Below the pieces are notes generated by a model. It was not told where the DNA came from, searched no databases, and saw only the letters and a list, made by a program, of their open reading frames with translations. Below, piece after piece: positions 1 through 5,423 of a stretch of 14,315 nt of DNA. Position 1 is the first letter of the stretch, and each line of letters opens with the position of its first letter. The stretch comes from Candidatus Desantisbacteria bacterium CG1_02_49_89 (GTDB lineage Bacteria; Desantisbacteria; UBA1551): the NCBI GenBank assembly GCA_001871075.1, contig MNUP01000073.1, positions 1-14,315 of the forward strand. Reading direction: 5' to 3'. The translations under genes and the position numbers were made by a program.

Positions 1-755
1 AAAGCTTGAATAGCGCCAGATTGATTCAAGAGATAAACAGAATCGCCAATTGAGAATGTAGTTTGCTTTGGATTAAGAATTTTCATATCATAGTTGGAAG
101 TCCATCCTTTGCCAAATATTCCAATCGCATCAGATTTACTGTTATAGGTCCTGGCAAGCTTTATATCTGGACCCCTGCCGCGTATTTCAAAATCCTTAAC
201 AGAAAAACAGAGGTTTCCGTTCAAGCTATTTACATTTCTAACCAATCTTTGAATTCCCCTTGCAGGCACACCTAGTGCGCTTGAAGAACTAAAATAGCAT
301 ATTACTTCTACTGAACTGCTTAAGTCAATTTGTTGTGTGGTCTCATAAGGGTCACGCCCATTATAACTAACATTTATTTCATATTTACCTGTTCTTGTGG
401 CTGTAAAAGTAGCGGTTGCTTCTCCCGAAGAATTGGTTCCAATAAAAGCATAATTTACTTTGGTTGGAAGGGGAGTTCCTCCCGCTGAAAGAAAATATCC
501 TCCTTGCGCACTAGAAAGAAAAGTTAAACAAATACCTCGATATGGGTAACCTGATTTTGTCACTTTGGCTGTTATTGTACACACATCATCATTATAAATT
601 ACACTGGGTTTTACATTTACCACGAGCATATAGGACGCTTCGCTTGTAACTGCAATTAGCGTGAAAGTAAAAATAAAAAATAATACACTTACGAATGTAT
701 TTAAACTGAAGGAAGGAATTTTCAACAAATAATGTTTTTTGCTATTTACTTTCAT
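1..755 (-). CDS. RHS/YD-repeat family protein, N-terminal part (runs off the window edge)
   Basis: An open frame of 251 complete codons runs from ATG at 755-753 to the window edge with no stop, so the C-terminus is missing. GAGG lies about 7 nt before the ATG. Residues 1-41 form a long signal peptide or membrane anchor with a hydrophobic core (FVSVLFFIFTFTLIAV). Residues about 42-140 look like a bacterial Ig-like domain (TITAKVTKSGYPYRGI, then SGEATATFTATRTGKYEINV). From about residue 160 the sequence matches the DUF6531-type RHS N-terminal signature: NSLNGNLCFSVKDFEIRGRG, LARTYNS, FGKGWTSNYDM. Such proteins are large secreted or surface shells, often carrying a variable C-terminal toxin; whether this one does cannot be seen here. 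The gene is clearly AT-richer than the genes from 1598 onward, which suggests transfer. Family call fairly sure, role inferred. Confidence 0.85.
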   Translation of the reverse strand, partial: MKVNSKKHYLLKIPSFSLNTFVSVLFFIFTFTLIAVTSEASYMLVVNVKPSVIYNDDVCTITAKVTKSGYPYRGICLTFLSSAQGGYFLSAGGTPLPTKVNYAFIGTNSSGEATATFTATRTGKYEINVSYNGRDPYETTQQIDLSSSVEVICYFSSSSALGVPARGIQRLVRNVNSLNGNLCFSVKDFEIRGRGPDIKLARTYNSKSDAIGIFGKGWTSNYDMKILNPKQTTFSIGDSVYLLNQSGAIQA

Positions 756-806
756 TGCTTATCCTCATTACAATAATCTTCTGTTTTTTTATTCTCAGTT
801 CAAAAT

Positions 807-853
807 AAAAAAAGGCTCCAGTCCGCCACCAATGCTTTGGCGGATTCAGCGCC
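807..853 (-). terminator. Intrinsic terminator or attenuator before the RHS gene
   Basis: Read on the minus strand, GGC (853-851) and GCC (816-814) close an outer stem. TCCGCCA (844-838) pairs perfectly with TGGCGGA (828-822), and a run of seven T follows (813-807). It sits about 50 nt before the RHS start codon and downstream of a consensus promoter. It could therefore end a small RNA or act as a regulated attenuator for the RHS gene. No second promoter is obvious between it and the RHS start. Confidence 0.7.
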
Positions 854-875
854 TTGTGTTTGTTCCATAAATCCC

Positions 876-940
876 GCTATTCTCCCTGACCGAAGCAGTA
901 TCCCAATTAGCATATATCAGGATCTTCGGACAGCAATAGC
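876..940 (-). ncRNA. Candidate structured RNA (leader element or small RNA body)
   Basis: On the minus strand three stacked helices can be drawn. GCTATT (940-935) pairs with AATAGC (881-876), CCGAAG (929-924) with CTTCGG (895-890), and ATCC (923-920) with GGAT (903-900). Between helices 1 and 2 is an asymmetric internal loop (GCTGT opposite TCAGGGAG); a one-sided ACTG bulge lies between 2 and 3. A terminator hairpin follows at 853-807 and a consensus promoter lies upstream at 1216-1189. I could not match it to any riboswitch class I know. The fold was drawn by eye and has no covariation support. Confidence 0.45.
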
Positions 941-1026
941 CTAATTCTTCTATTCTTTTACTCAAAAACAAAAATCCCCCGGGCGTTTACAATATTAGCC
1001 CTGTTTGGCGCTCCTTTCTTTAAAAC

Positions 1027-1090
1027 AGTTAAAAGTTAAAGGTTGAAAGTTACCCCTCTACTCCGATGTATCGGAGTCCCAGGGGGATCT
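1027..1090. repeat. Heptamer tract joined to a palindrome (dispersed repeat)
   Basis: Four tandem heptamers (AGTTAAA, AGTTAAA, GGTTGAA, AGTTACC at 1027-1054) run straight into a palindrome. Its inner arms are ACTCCGAT (1060-1067) and ATCGGAGT (1070-1077), with outer CCCC (1053-1056) and GGGG (1082-1086). The arrangement, heptamers abutting a GC-rich palindrome, recurs at 10573-10659 and 10701-10801 inside queE. The tract lies in the presumed transcribed leader before the RHS gene. Confidence 0.65.
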
Positions 1091-1188
1091 TCGAAAAGTT
1101 GTAGGATTGGAGGAAGAGTAATCGGCAGAGATTTTAAGGATTAGGAAAATAAGTAAATAGGGAAGTTAAAGAAGTTGGGTATATATGT

Positions 1189-1216
1189 ATTATAATCCGA
1201 AATCGTTATTTGTCAA
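1189..1216 (-). promoter_or_regulatory. Sigma-70 type promoter, minus strand
   Basis: Read on the minus strand, TTGACA (1216-1211) and TATAAT (1194-1189) are both perfect consensus hexamers separated by 16 bp. Transcription would start near 1182 and run left, giving about 427 nt of untranslated RNA before the RHS start codon at 755. That RNA would contain the structured candidate at 876-940 and the terminator at 807-853. Confidence 0.7.
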
Positions 1217-1269
1217 GAATAAAGGTGAATTTTATACGCAACAATGTCGGATAAATCCGACCGCTACAA

Positions 1270-1314
1270 AATCCCCCTTAATTCCTCTTTGAAAAAGGGG
1301 GAGATAGGAGGATT
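1270..1314. repeat. Palindromic repeat with CCCCCTT / AAGGGGG arms
   Basis: CCCCCTT (1273-1279) and AAGGGGG (1295-1301) form the inner arms, and AATCC (1270-1274) with GGATT (1310-1314) gives an alternative outer pairing. Repeats of this AATCCCCCTT type are dispersed in intergenic DNA of many environmental bacteria (general knowledge). Here it is one of four palindromes in the gene-free stretch between 1260 and 1597. Confidence 0.6.
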
Positions 1315-1347
1315 TGAAACGGAGTAGAGCCTTCTAGAGTAGAGCTT

Positions 1348-1401
1348 TAGGAGTAGACCCTTCAGGGTCGTAAAACAACGGGGCTGAAGCCCCTACTCCT
1401 A
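1348..1401. repeat. Cruciform-like palindrome with two inner hairpins
   Basis: Perfect 9-bp outer arms, TAGGAGTAG (1348-1356) and CTACTCCTA (1393-1401), enclose two smaller hairpins. These are GACCC/GGGTC (1356-1369) and GGGGCT/AGCCCC (1380-1393). The design is that of a REP-like extragenic palindrome. There is no coding capacity and no T-run that would make it a terminator. Confidence 0.65.
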
Positions 1402-1439
1402 ACACACGCAAACCTCCTTCCTTGAAGATTGGCAGCTTG

Positions 1440-1511
1440 CCCGCCGTAGCATCCGCAACCTTTCCGCGAATAGCGGAGAGCTAAGGTTGACGGAGTATCT
1501 GCGCAGGCGGG
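1440..1511. repeat. Nested palindrome, dispersed-repeat type
   Basis: Three nested pairings can be read: CCCGCC (1440-1445) with GGCGGG (1506-1511), AACCTT (1457-1462) with AAGGTT (1483-1488), and TCCGC (1463-1467) with GCGGA (1473-1477). A segment just after it (GGTCTTCGAAAAG, near 1512-1524) resembles one after the 1027-1090 repeat (GATCTTCGAAAAG, near 1086-1098). This hints that larger composite units are repeated. Confidence 0.55.
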
Positions 1512-1536
1512 GGTCTTCGAAAAGGTTTGCCCTATC

Positions 1537-1582
1537 CGCCCCGATGGACATCGGGGCGAGACCTCGCCCCAAAGGGGCGGGC
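1537..1582. repeat. Double-hairpin palindrome directly after the first UroD-family gene
   Basis: The first hairpin is CGCCCCGATG (1537-1546) with CATCGGGGCG (1549-1558). The second is CGCCCC (1565-1570) with GGGGCG (1574-1579). A short AGACCT linker joins them. The same two-hairpin plan with nearly the same arms occurs twice inside queE (10594-10640 and 10722-10771), so this is a true family. It lies 15 bp past the stop codon of the gene at 1598-2611 and could stabilise its mRNA 3' end; no T-run follows. Confidence 0.75.
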
Positions 1583-1597
1583 GATGCACGAGTCTGT

Positions 1598-2611
1598 CTA
1601 TTCCCAGAACGCCGCGTACATCGCGTCCGCGTTCTCTATGGGCACGTCTTTCGCGATCTCTCCCCTTCCGATAAACCCGCCGTTCTTCGCGTCGAATGTT
1701 TTTACCACCCTGCGCGTGTAGTCTCTTACCTCCGCGGGTTTCCCAAAAGGCAGGAAATGCTGCCTGTCTATATCCGAGAGTATCACGAGCCTCTTCCTGG
1801 TAAGAGCGGCAAGTTTTTCAAGGTCCATGCACGAAAACTGGGGGTTGAGGATGTTAAGGCCTATTTCCATGAAATCCGGGATTATTTCCATTATCATTCC
1901 ATCGCTGTGGAAATGGGTATACGCGCCGGCCCCTCGCACCATGTCAAACAATTTTTTGTACCTCGGCTTGAAAAAATGTCTCCATTCCCTTGGGTTTATG
2001 ATCAGCTGGACCTGCGTGCCCCAGTCATCGCTGTACGCCACGCAGTCCGGCTCAAGCAGGAGGACAAGCCGGGTCCCCCTAAGCATGTAGTCAAGCAGCA
2101 TGTCCATCAGCTCGTATATCTCCTTCGGCTTTTCCATAAAATCCATCATCAGGTTCTCGTACCCCCGCAGGAACTGCAGGCGCTCGAACAGGTTGCCCAG
2201 CCCGTATGGCCCGGCGAAATAAAAATATTCCTCCTTGTGTTTTTTAACCGCGTCTCTGTTCCTGAGGACGTCTTCCTCTGAGGGAAGCGGGGGGAGTTTC
2301 AGGGATTTCAATTTGCCCCAGTCGCCAAGCGGCACTTTCAGCACCTGGCCGTGCATCCCCTCCTGCTCGTTGCCCCACAGCGTGCCCCAGCCGTCATAAT
2401 GCTGCCCGTATTTATATTCGGGAGGAAGGCTTTCCTTCGGCGGTATCCCGTGGACCGGCGGCCCGAAATCGTGGGGATATTTTTTATTGAACATATCTAC
2501 AAGCGCCTGGTCGTGCGCGTAATACGCAGCGGGCAGAGCGCAGTGCATTATCGGTATTCTGTCCGGCGCCTCGAATTTCAGCGCTTTTAGAACCCTTTCC
2601 CTGCCTGTCAT
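1598..2611 (-). CDS. Uroporphyrinogen decarboxylase (URO-D) superfamily protein, divergent
   Basis: 337 residues from ATG at 2611; GGAGG lies 5-6 nt upstream, and the gene follows the SDR gene by a 10-nt gap. The N-terminus (MTGRERVLKALKFEAPDRIP) and C-terminal half (NPREWRHFFKPRYKKLFDMV, HSDG at 235-238, LNPQFSCMDLEKL, GGFIGRGEIAKDVP) fit PF01208. It lacks the N-terminal RQAGR segment of true HemE and the His-x-Cys zinc site of MtaA/CmuA corrinoid methyltransferases, having HFHSDG instead. It is therefore probably neither a haem enzyme nor a classical methyltransferase, and its substrate is unknown. Company with two dehydrogenases suggests small-molecule catabolism. It ends with TAG, immediately followed by a palindromic repeat. 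A relative lies at 11001-12083. Confidence 0.85.
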   Translation of the reverse strand: MTGRERVLKALKFEAPDRIPIMHCALPAAYYAHDQALVDMFNKKYPHDFGPPVHGIPPKESLPPEYKYGQHYDGWGTLWGNEQEGMHGQVLKVPLGDWGKLKSLKLPPLPSEEDVLRNRDAVKKHKEEYFYFAGPYGLGNLFERLQFLRGYENLMMDFMEKPKEIYELMDMLLDYMLRGTRLVLLLEPDCVAYSDDWGTQVQLIINPREWRHFFKPRYKKLFDMVRGAGAYTHFHSDGMIMEIIPDFMEIGLNILNPQFSCMDLEKLAALTRKRLVILSDIDRQHFLPFGKPAEVRDYTRRVVKTFDAKNGGFIGRGEIAKDVPIENADAMYAAFWE

Positions 2612-2621
2612 TTTGCCTCCG

Positions 2622-3404
2622 TCACCGCATCTCCTGCCCGCCGGTCACGTTGACCGCCTGCCCGGTCATATAGCTTGACCTGTCGCTTGCGAGGAACAGG
2701 GCTACCGAAGCCACGTCCTCCGGAGTCTGCGCCCTGCCCAGCGGGATCTTTCCCGCGAGATATTCTCTTACTTTCTCCGCGGGCATACCCCTTTTTACGG
2801 CGTATTGTTTCTGCAGCTCGTCCCAGTGGGGCGTAAATACTATTCCCGGGCAGACAGCGTTGACGTTTATTTTATAGGGGGCGAGGTCAAGTGCAAGCGA
2901 CTGGGTAAGGCCTATAACGGCGAATTTTGACGCGCAGTACGCAGCGAACCACGCGTTTGCGCTCTTGCCGGACTTGGAGCTCATATTTATTATTTTCCCG
3001 TATCTGCGCTCTATCATCCAGGGAGTAAACGCCCTGCAGCACAGGAAAGTCCCCTTAAGGTTCACGCCGATGATCTTGTCCCAGATTTCCTCGGTCGTGT
3101 CCGTGAAGGGAAGGATTTTGGCGATGCCCGCGTTATTCACGAGTATGTCAAGCACAGGTCCGAACTTTTTTTCAACCGCCTGTTTCATTCCCCCGACTTC
3201 CCCGGAAATACTTACGTCCGCCCTGACTGCAAGGGAACGCCTGCCGGTTTTTTCTATCTCGTCCGCGGCTTTACGCGCGGTCTCAAGGCTCACGTCGTTC
3301 ACGATGACGTCCGCGCCCTCTTGCGCAAACCTCAGCGCGATGGCTTTCCCTATTCCCTGCCCCGCGCCGGTCACCAGCGCAATCTTATCTTTCAACCTCT
3401 GCAT
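2622..3404 (-). CDS. SDR-family oxidoreductase (classical short-chain dehydrogenase)
   Basis: 260 residues from ATG at 3404, with GAGAGG a few bases upstream. All classical SDR marks are present: cofactor loop TGAGQGIG (12-19), NNAG (90-93), catalytic Asn in GVNLKG (114), Ser in NMSSKSG (142-143), and Tyr156/Lys160 in YCASK. The VNAVCPG segment and C-terminal TGQAVNVTGG are also typical. Asp37 after the second beta strand (VIVND) suggests preference for NAD(H). It resembles sorbitol-6-phosphate, 3-oxoacyl-ACP-like or sugar-alcohol dehydrogenases, but substrate cannot be assigned. It sits between the zinc dehydrogenase (separated by a repeat) and the UroD-family gene 10 nt downstream, so it is likely cotranscribed with both. 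Confidence 0.9.
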   Translation of the reverse strand: MQRLKDKIALVTGAGQGIGKAIALRFAQEGADVIVNDVSLETARKAADEIEKTGRRSLAVRADVSISGEVGGMKQAVEKKFGPVLDILVNNAGIAKILPFTDTTEEIWDKIIGVNLKGTFLCCRAFTPWMIERRYGKIINMSSKSGKSANAWFAAYCASKFAVIGLTQSLALDLAPYKINVNAVCPGIVFTPHWDELQKQYAVKRGMPAEKVREYLAGKIPLGRAQTPEDVASVALFLASDRSSYMTGQAVNVTGGQEMR

Positions 3405-3419
3405 TCAAACCTCTCAAGA

Positions 3420-3556
3420 TTAACCACAGAGACACAGAGGCACAGAGAACTACAAGTTTTTTTACAGGGAATTTATGAGAACTTAAAATGAATTCTTTTA
3501 GGTTCCCTGTGAAAAAAAGTTCTTCTCTGTGTCTCCGTGCCTCCGTGGTGAATTAT
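3420..3556. repeat. 137-bp inverted repeat (MITE-like) built on the CACAGAG repeat family
   Basis: The left arm (3420-3472) begins TTAACCACAGAGACACAGAG and ends with a T-run and ACAGGGAA. The right arm (3503-3556) is its imperfect inverse, carrying TTCCCTGT, an A-run, then CTCTGTGTCTCCG and CACCACGGAGG in inverse sense. The pair could fold into a long hairpin and occupies almost all the space between the dehydrogenase stop and the SDR start. There is no transposase inside. A further short copy of the arm lies at 5334-5355. Confidence 0.75.
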
Positions 3557-4593
3557 TACGGGTTTATGATTATTTTAAGGCCTTCTTTCTTTTTCATTGT
3601 TTCAAGCGCTTCGGGGAATTTTGAGAGCGGGAACCTGTGTGTGATCAGGGCCTTGGCGTTAATTTTGCCGGAAGCCAGCATGTCAAGGGCGAGTTTCTGG
3701 TGAATGGCGCGCGAATCGGAACTGCCGCACACCCGCAGCTCCCTGTAATGGAGCAGGTTGGTGTGCAGGGTTGCGTACGGGTTGTCTTTAGGTATGCTTG
3801 AAAAGAAACTTATCCTCGCGCCTTTCGCGGCCATTTGGATGCTCTGCGCCTGCGCCTGCGCGTCCGGTGCCGCCACAATAACCGCGTCCGCTCCCCTTCC
3901 TCCCGTCAGATCCATGACCTTTTTAACAGGGTCTTCTTCCTGGGAGCATATCGCGGCTTCAACGCCGAATTTCTTCGCGAATTCAAGCCTTGTCCTGGAA
4001 CGCTGCACAAGTATCACGCGTATTGCGCCTCTTGCCCTCGCGGTTTCAACATGCAGGTACCCGATGGGCCCTGCGCCTATCACGACGACCGTGTCCGCGG
4101 CGGTTATGCCGATTATCTCCTGCGCGTTTATAACGCACCCAAGCGGCTCTGAAAGAGAAGCCTCGTCGCTTGAAAGCCCGTCCGGAATCCTGAGGACGTT
4201 CCCCTGCGCTATCCCTAACGGCGGTATCAGCATGTATTCCGCGAAAGCCCCGTCTATGGCGGTGCCTACGGGAATCAAGTTCTCGCACATATTCTGCAGG
4301 CCCTCCAGGCATAGAATACACCTGCCGCAGGGAATGCTGGTAGCCATCGTGACCCTTTCACCGATGCTGAACCCGGCCGCGCCGGTTCCGATTTCCGTTA
4401 TCCTGCCGGCAAACTCGTGGCCCAGCACCAGCGGGGGCTTCATCCTGGGGTTGCCGTGCACGTAAGCCTTAAGGTCCGTCCCGCATATCGCACAGGACTC
4501 AACCCTGATAACGATACCGCCCGCAGCCGTGGCGGGCATCTCCGCTTCCTTTACCGAAATCCTGCCCACGCCATCGTAAACAGCCGCCTTCAT
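3556..4593 (-). CDS. Zinc-dependent medium-chain alcohol/polyol dehydrogenase
   Basis: 345 residues from ATG at 4593 (MKAAVYDGVG, the usual family start); an in-frame GTG at 4659 would add residues unlike the family. The ribosome site is weak (GGGG). Catalytic zinc ligands are Cys37 (CAICGTD), His59-Glu60 (GHE) and the Glu149 region (LSEPLGC). The four structural-zinc cysteines are at 89, 92, 95 and 103. The NAD(P)-binding loop GAGPIG is at 173-178. It oxidises an alcohol or polyol in the cytoplasm, in the manner of sorbitol/iditol or threonine dehydrogenase; the exact substrate is not visible. The SDR and UroD-family genes follow on the same strand. A strong terminator lies about 30 nt upstream, so this unit needs its own promoter, which I could not find. 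Confidence 0.9.
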   Translation of the reverse strand: MKAAVYDGVGRISVKEAEMPATAAGGIVIRVESCAICGTDLKAYVHGNPRMKPPLVLGHEFAGRITEIGTGAAGFSIGERVTMATSIPCGRCILCLEGLQNMCENLIPVGTAIDGAFAEYMLIPPLGIAQGNVLRIPDGLSSDEASLSEPLGCVINAQEIIGITAADTVVVIGAGPIGYLHVETARARGAIRVILVQRSRTRLEFAKKFGVEAAICSQEEDPVKKVMDLTGGRGADAVIVAAPDAQAQAQSIQMAAKGARISFFSSIPKDNPYATLHTNLLHYRELRVCGSSDSRAIHQKLALDMLASGKINAKALITHRFPLSKFPEALETMKKKEGLKIIINP

Positions 4594-4623
4594 TTTTACC
4601 CCGGGAAAATACGTTTTTGGCCC

Positions 4624-4677
4624 AAAAAAGCAAAAAGGGCCGGAAATACCGCGAAACACGCCATATTCTCCAGCCCT
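4624..4677 (-). terminator. Intrinsic terminator ending the barrel-to-LamG operon
   Basis: On the minus strand AGGGC (reading 4677-4673 inverted) pairs with GCCCT (4640-4636). Inside it GGAGAATA opposes TATTTCC with one bulge, and GCG pairs with CGC around the apical loop. A T-rich tail follows (TTTTTGCTTTTTT, 4636-4624). It lies 34 nt past the stop of the secreted-protein gene at 4711, exactly where the operon should end. Confidence 0.75.
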
Positions 4678-4710
4678 TCAGCTCTATTTTCCTTTCATAT
4701 AACCTGATGG

Positions 4711-5388
4711 TTATTTGCCGGCCTTTTCCACCACGACATCCTTGAAAACGGCAACGCAGTCAGACGTTGAATTCGTCCACTTGCGCGCGCCTAACACTAT
4801 CTTGCCCTTTGCCACGTACGGCGCCTCGTTCCAGTCCTTGTCTTCCGCCTTCAGGACCTCCTTGCCGTCCAGGCTTATCGTTATCACGTTTTTGACCGCG
4901 GTTATCTTAAGGTCGTGCCACTTCGCGTCCCGCAGGGTCAGGTTCTCGCCTTCCGCTATCTTAAGCGGCGTGTCGTCGTTGGTGCCGACGCCCTCGGACA
5001 TCTTGTGGATAAATATCCCGCGCGCCTAGAAAGCTATAGTGTACAGGTTCATTTCGTCCATGTACCTTATCCCTATCCACACGCCGTCCCTCCAGTCAGC
5101 GCCGGGAGAAGTCATTTTCAGCTTGCAGGAAAGCGAATAATCCGCCCAGTCTTCCTTGCCTGCTGACACCCCGACCACGTTCCAGCCGTCGTTCCCGCTG
5201 TTCTTAACCTCATACCCGTCAGCGGTAACCGCTGCCTCGCCGCCTTCCACTGTCCATGCCGGCGAACCGTCGCTGCCCTTGGCATACTTCTTGAAATCAT
5301 CCGAAAAGAGCGGCGCGTCCGCGGCGAAACACCTTAACCACAGAGAACACAGAGACAAAACCAGGATCCCGGCCAATCTTTTTCTCAT
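4711..5388 (-). pseudogene. Secreted LamG/DUF1080-like protein interrupted by an in-frame TAG
   Basis: The frame runs 226 codons from ATG 5388 (GGGAGGGAG just upstream) to TAA at 4711-4713, broken only by TAG at 5026-5028 (codon 121), between LYTIAF and ARGIFIHKM. Homology-like sequence continues smoothly on both sides, so this is one gene with a nonsense codon. Residues 1-22 form a signal peptide (MRKRLAGILV, cleavage near CFA-ADA). The remainder (LFSDDFKKYAKGS, GVWIGIRY, KWHDLKITAVKNVITISLDG, GKIVLGARKW) fits a concanavalin-like beta-sandwich of the LamG or 3-keto-disaccharide hydrolase (DUF1080) kind, probably periplasmic and carbohydrate-linked. It lies 35 nt after the propeller gene, which has the same type of defect. 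Readthrough or a base error remain possible. Confidence 0.7.
5334..5355. repeat. CACAGAG-family repeat inside a signal peptide
   Basis: TTAACCACAGAG followed by AACACAGAGA matches the arm of the inverted repeat at 3420-3556. Read on the minus strand in frame it encodes residues 12-19 (SLCSLWLR) of the hydrophobic core of the signal peptide of the gene at 4711-5388. A repeat that happens to code for hydrophobic residues has thus become part of an export signal. Confidence 0.6.
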
Positions 5389-5423
5389 ATCTCCCTCCCT
5401 TAAAATATGAACCCGTCCTTTTT

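Noticed and set aside
807-1020. Short peptide-like frames in the RHS leader (for example minus-strand codons reading GAPNRANIVNARG)
   Set aside because: Several frames give plausible short peptides but none has a start codon with a ribosome site and recognisable homology. They may be leader peptides or gene debris; there is not enough support to annotate.
1440-1511. Integron attC site
   Set aside because: The palindrome lacks properly placed RYYYAAC/GTTRRRY core sites and no integrase or cassette is nearby; its plan fits a dispersed extragenic palindrome.
1487-2281. 264-residue plus-strand open frame
   Set aside because: It lies opposite the clearly homologous UroD-family gene; its translation has no recognisable motif and it starts in a palindromic repeat. 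It is a shadow of the minus-strand gene.
1598-2611. Assignment of the first URO-D protein as HemE
   Set aside because: The HemE N-terminal RQAGR segment is missing and the active-site region reads HFHSDG, so a haem-synthesis role is not supported.
4615-4642. GGCCC...GGGCC inverted repeat as a separate regulatory hairpin before the dehydrogenase
   Set aside because: Its loop is just the T/A-rich tail of the terminator at 4624-4677 and the right arm is part of that terminator stem, so it is not counted separately.
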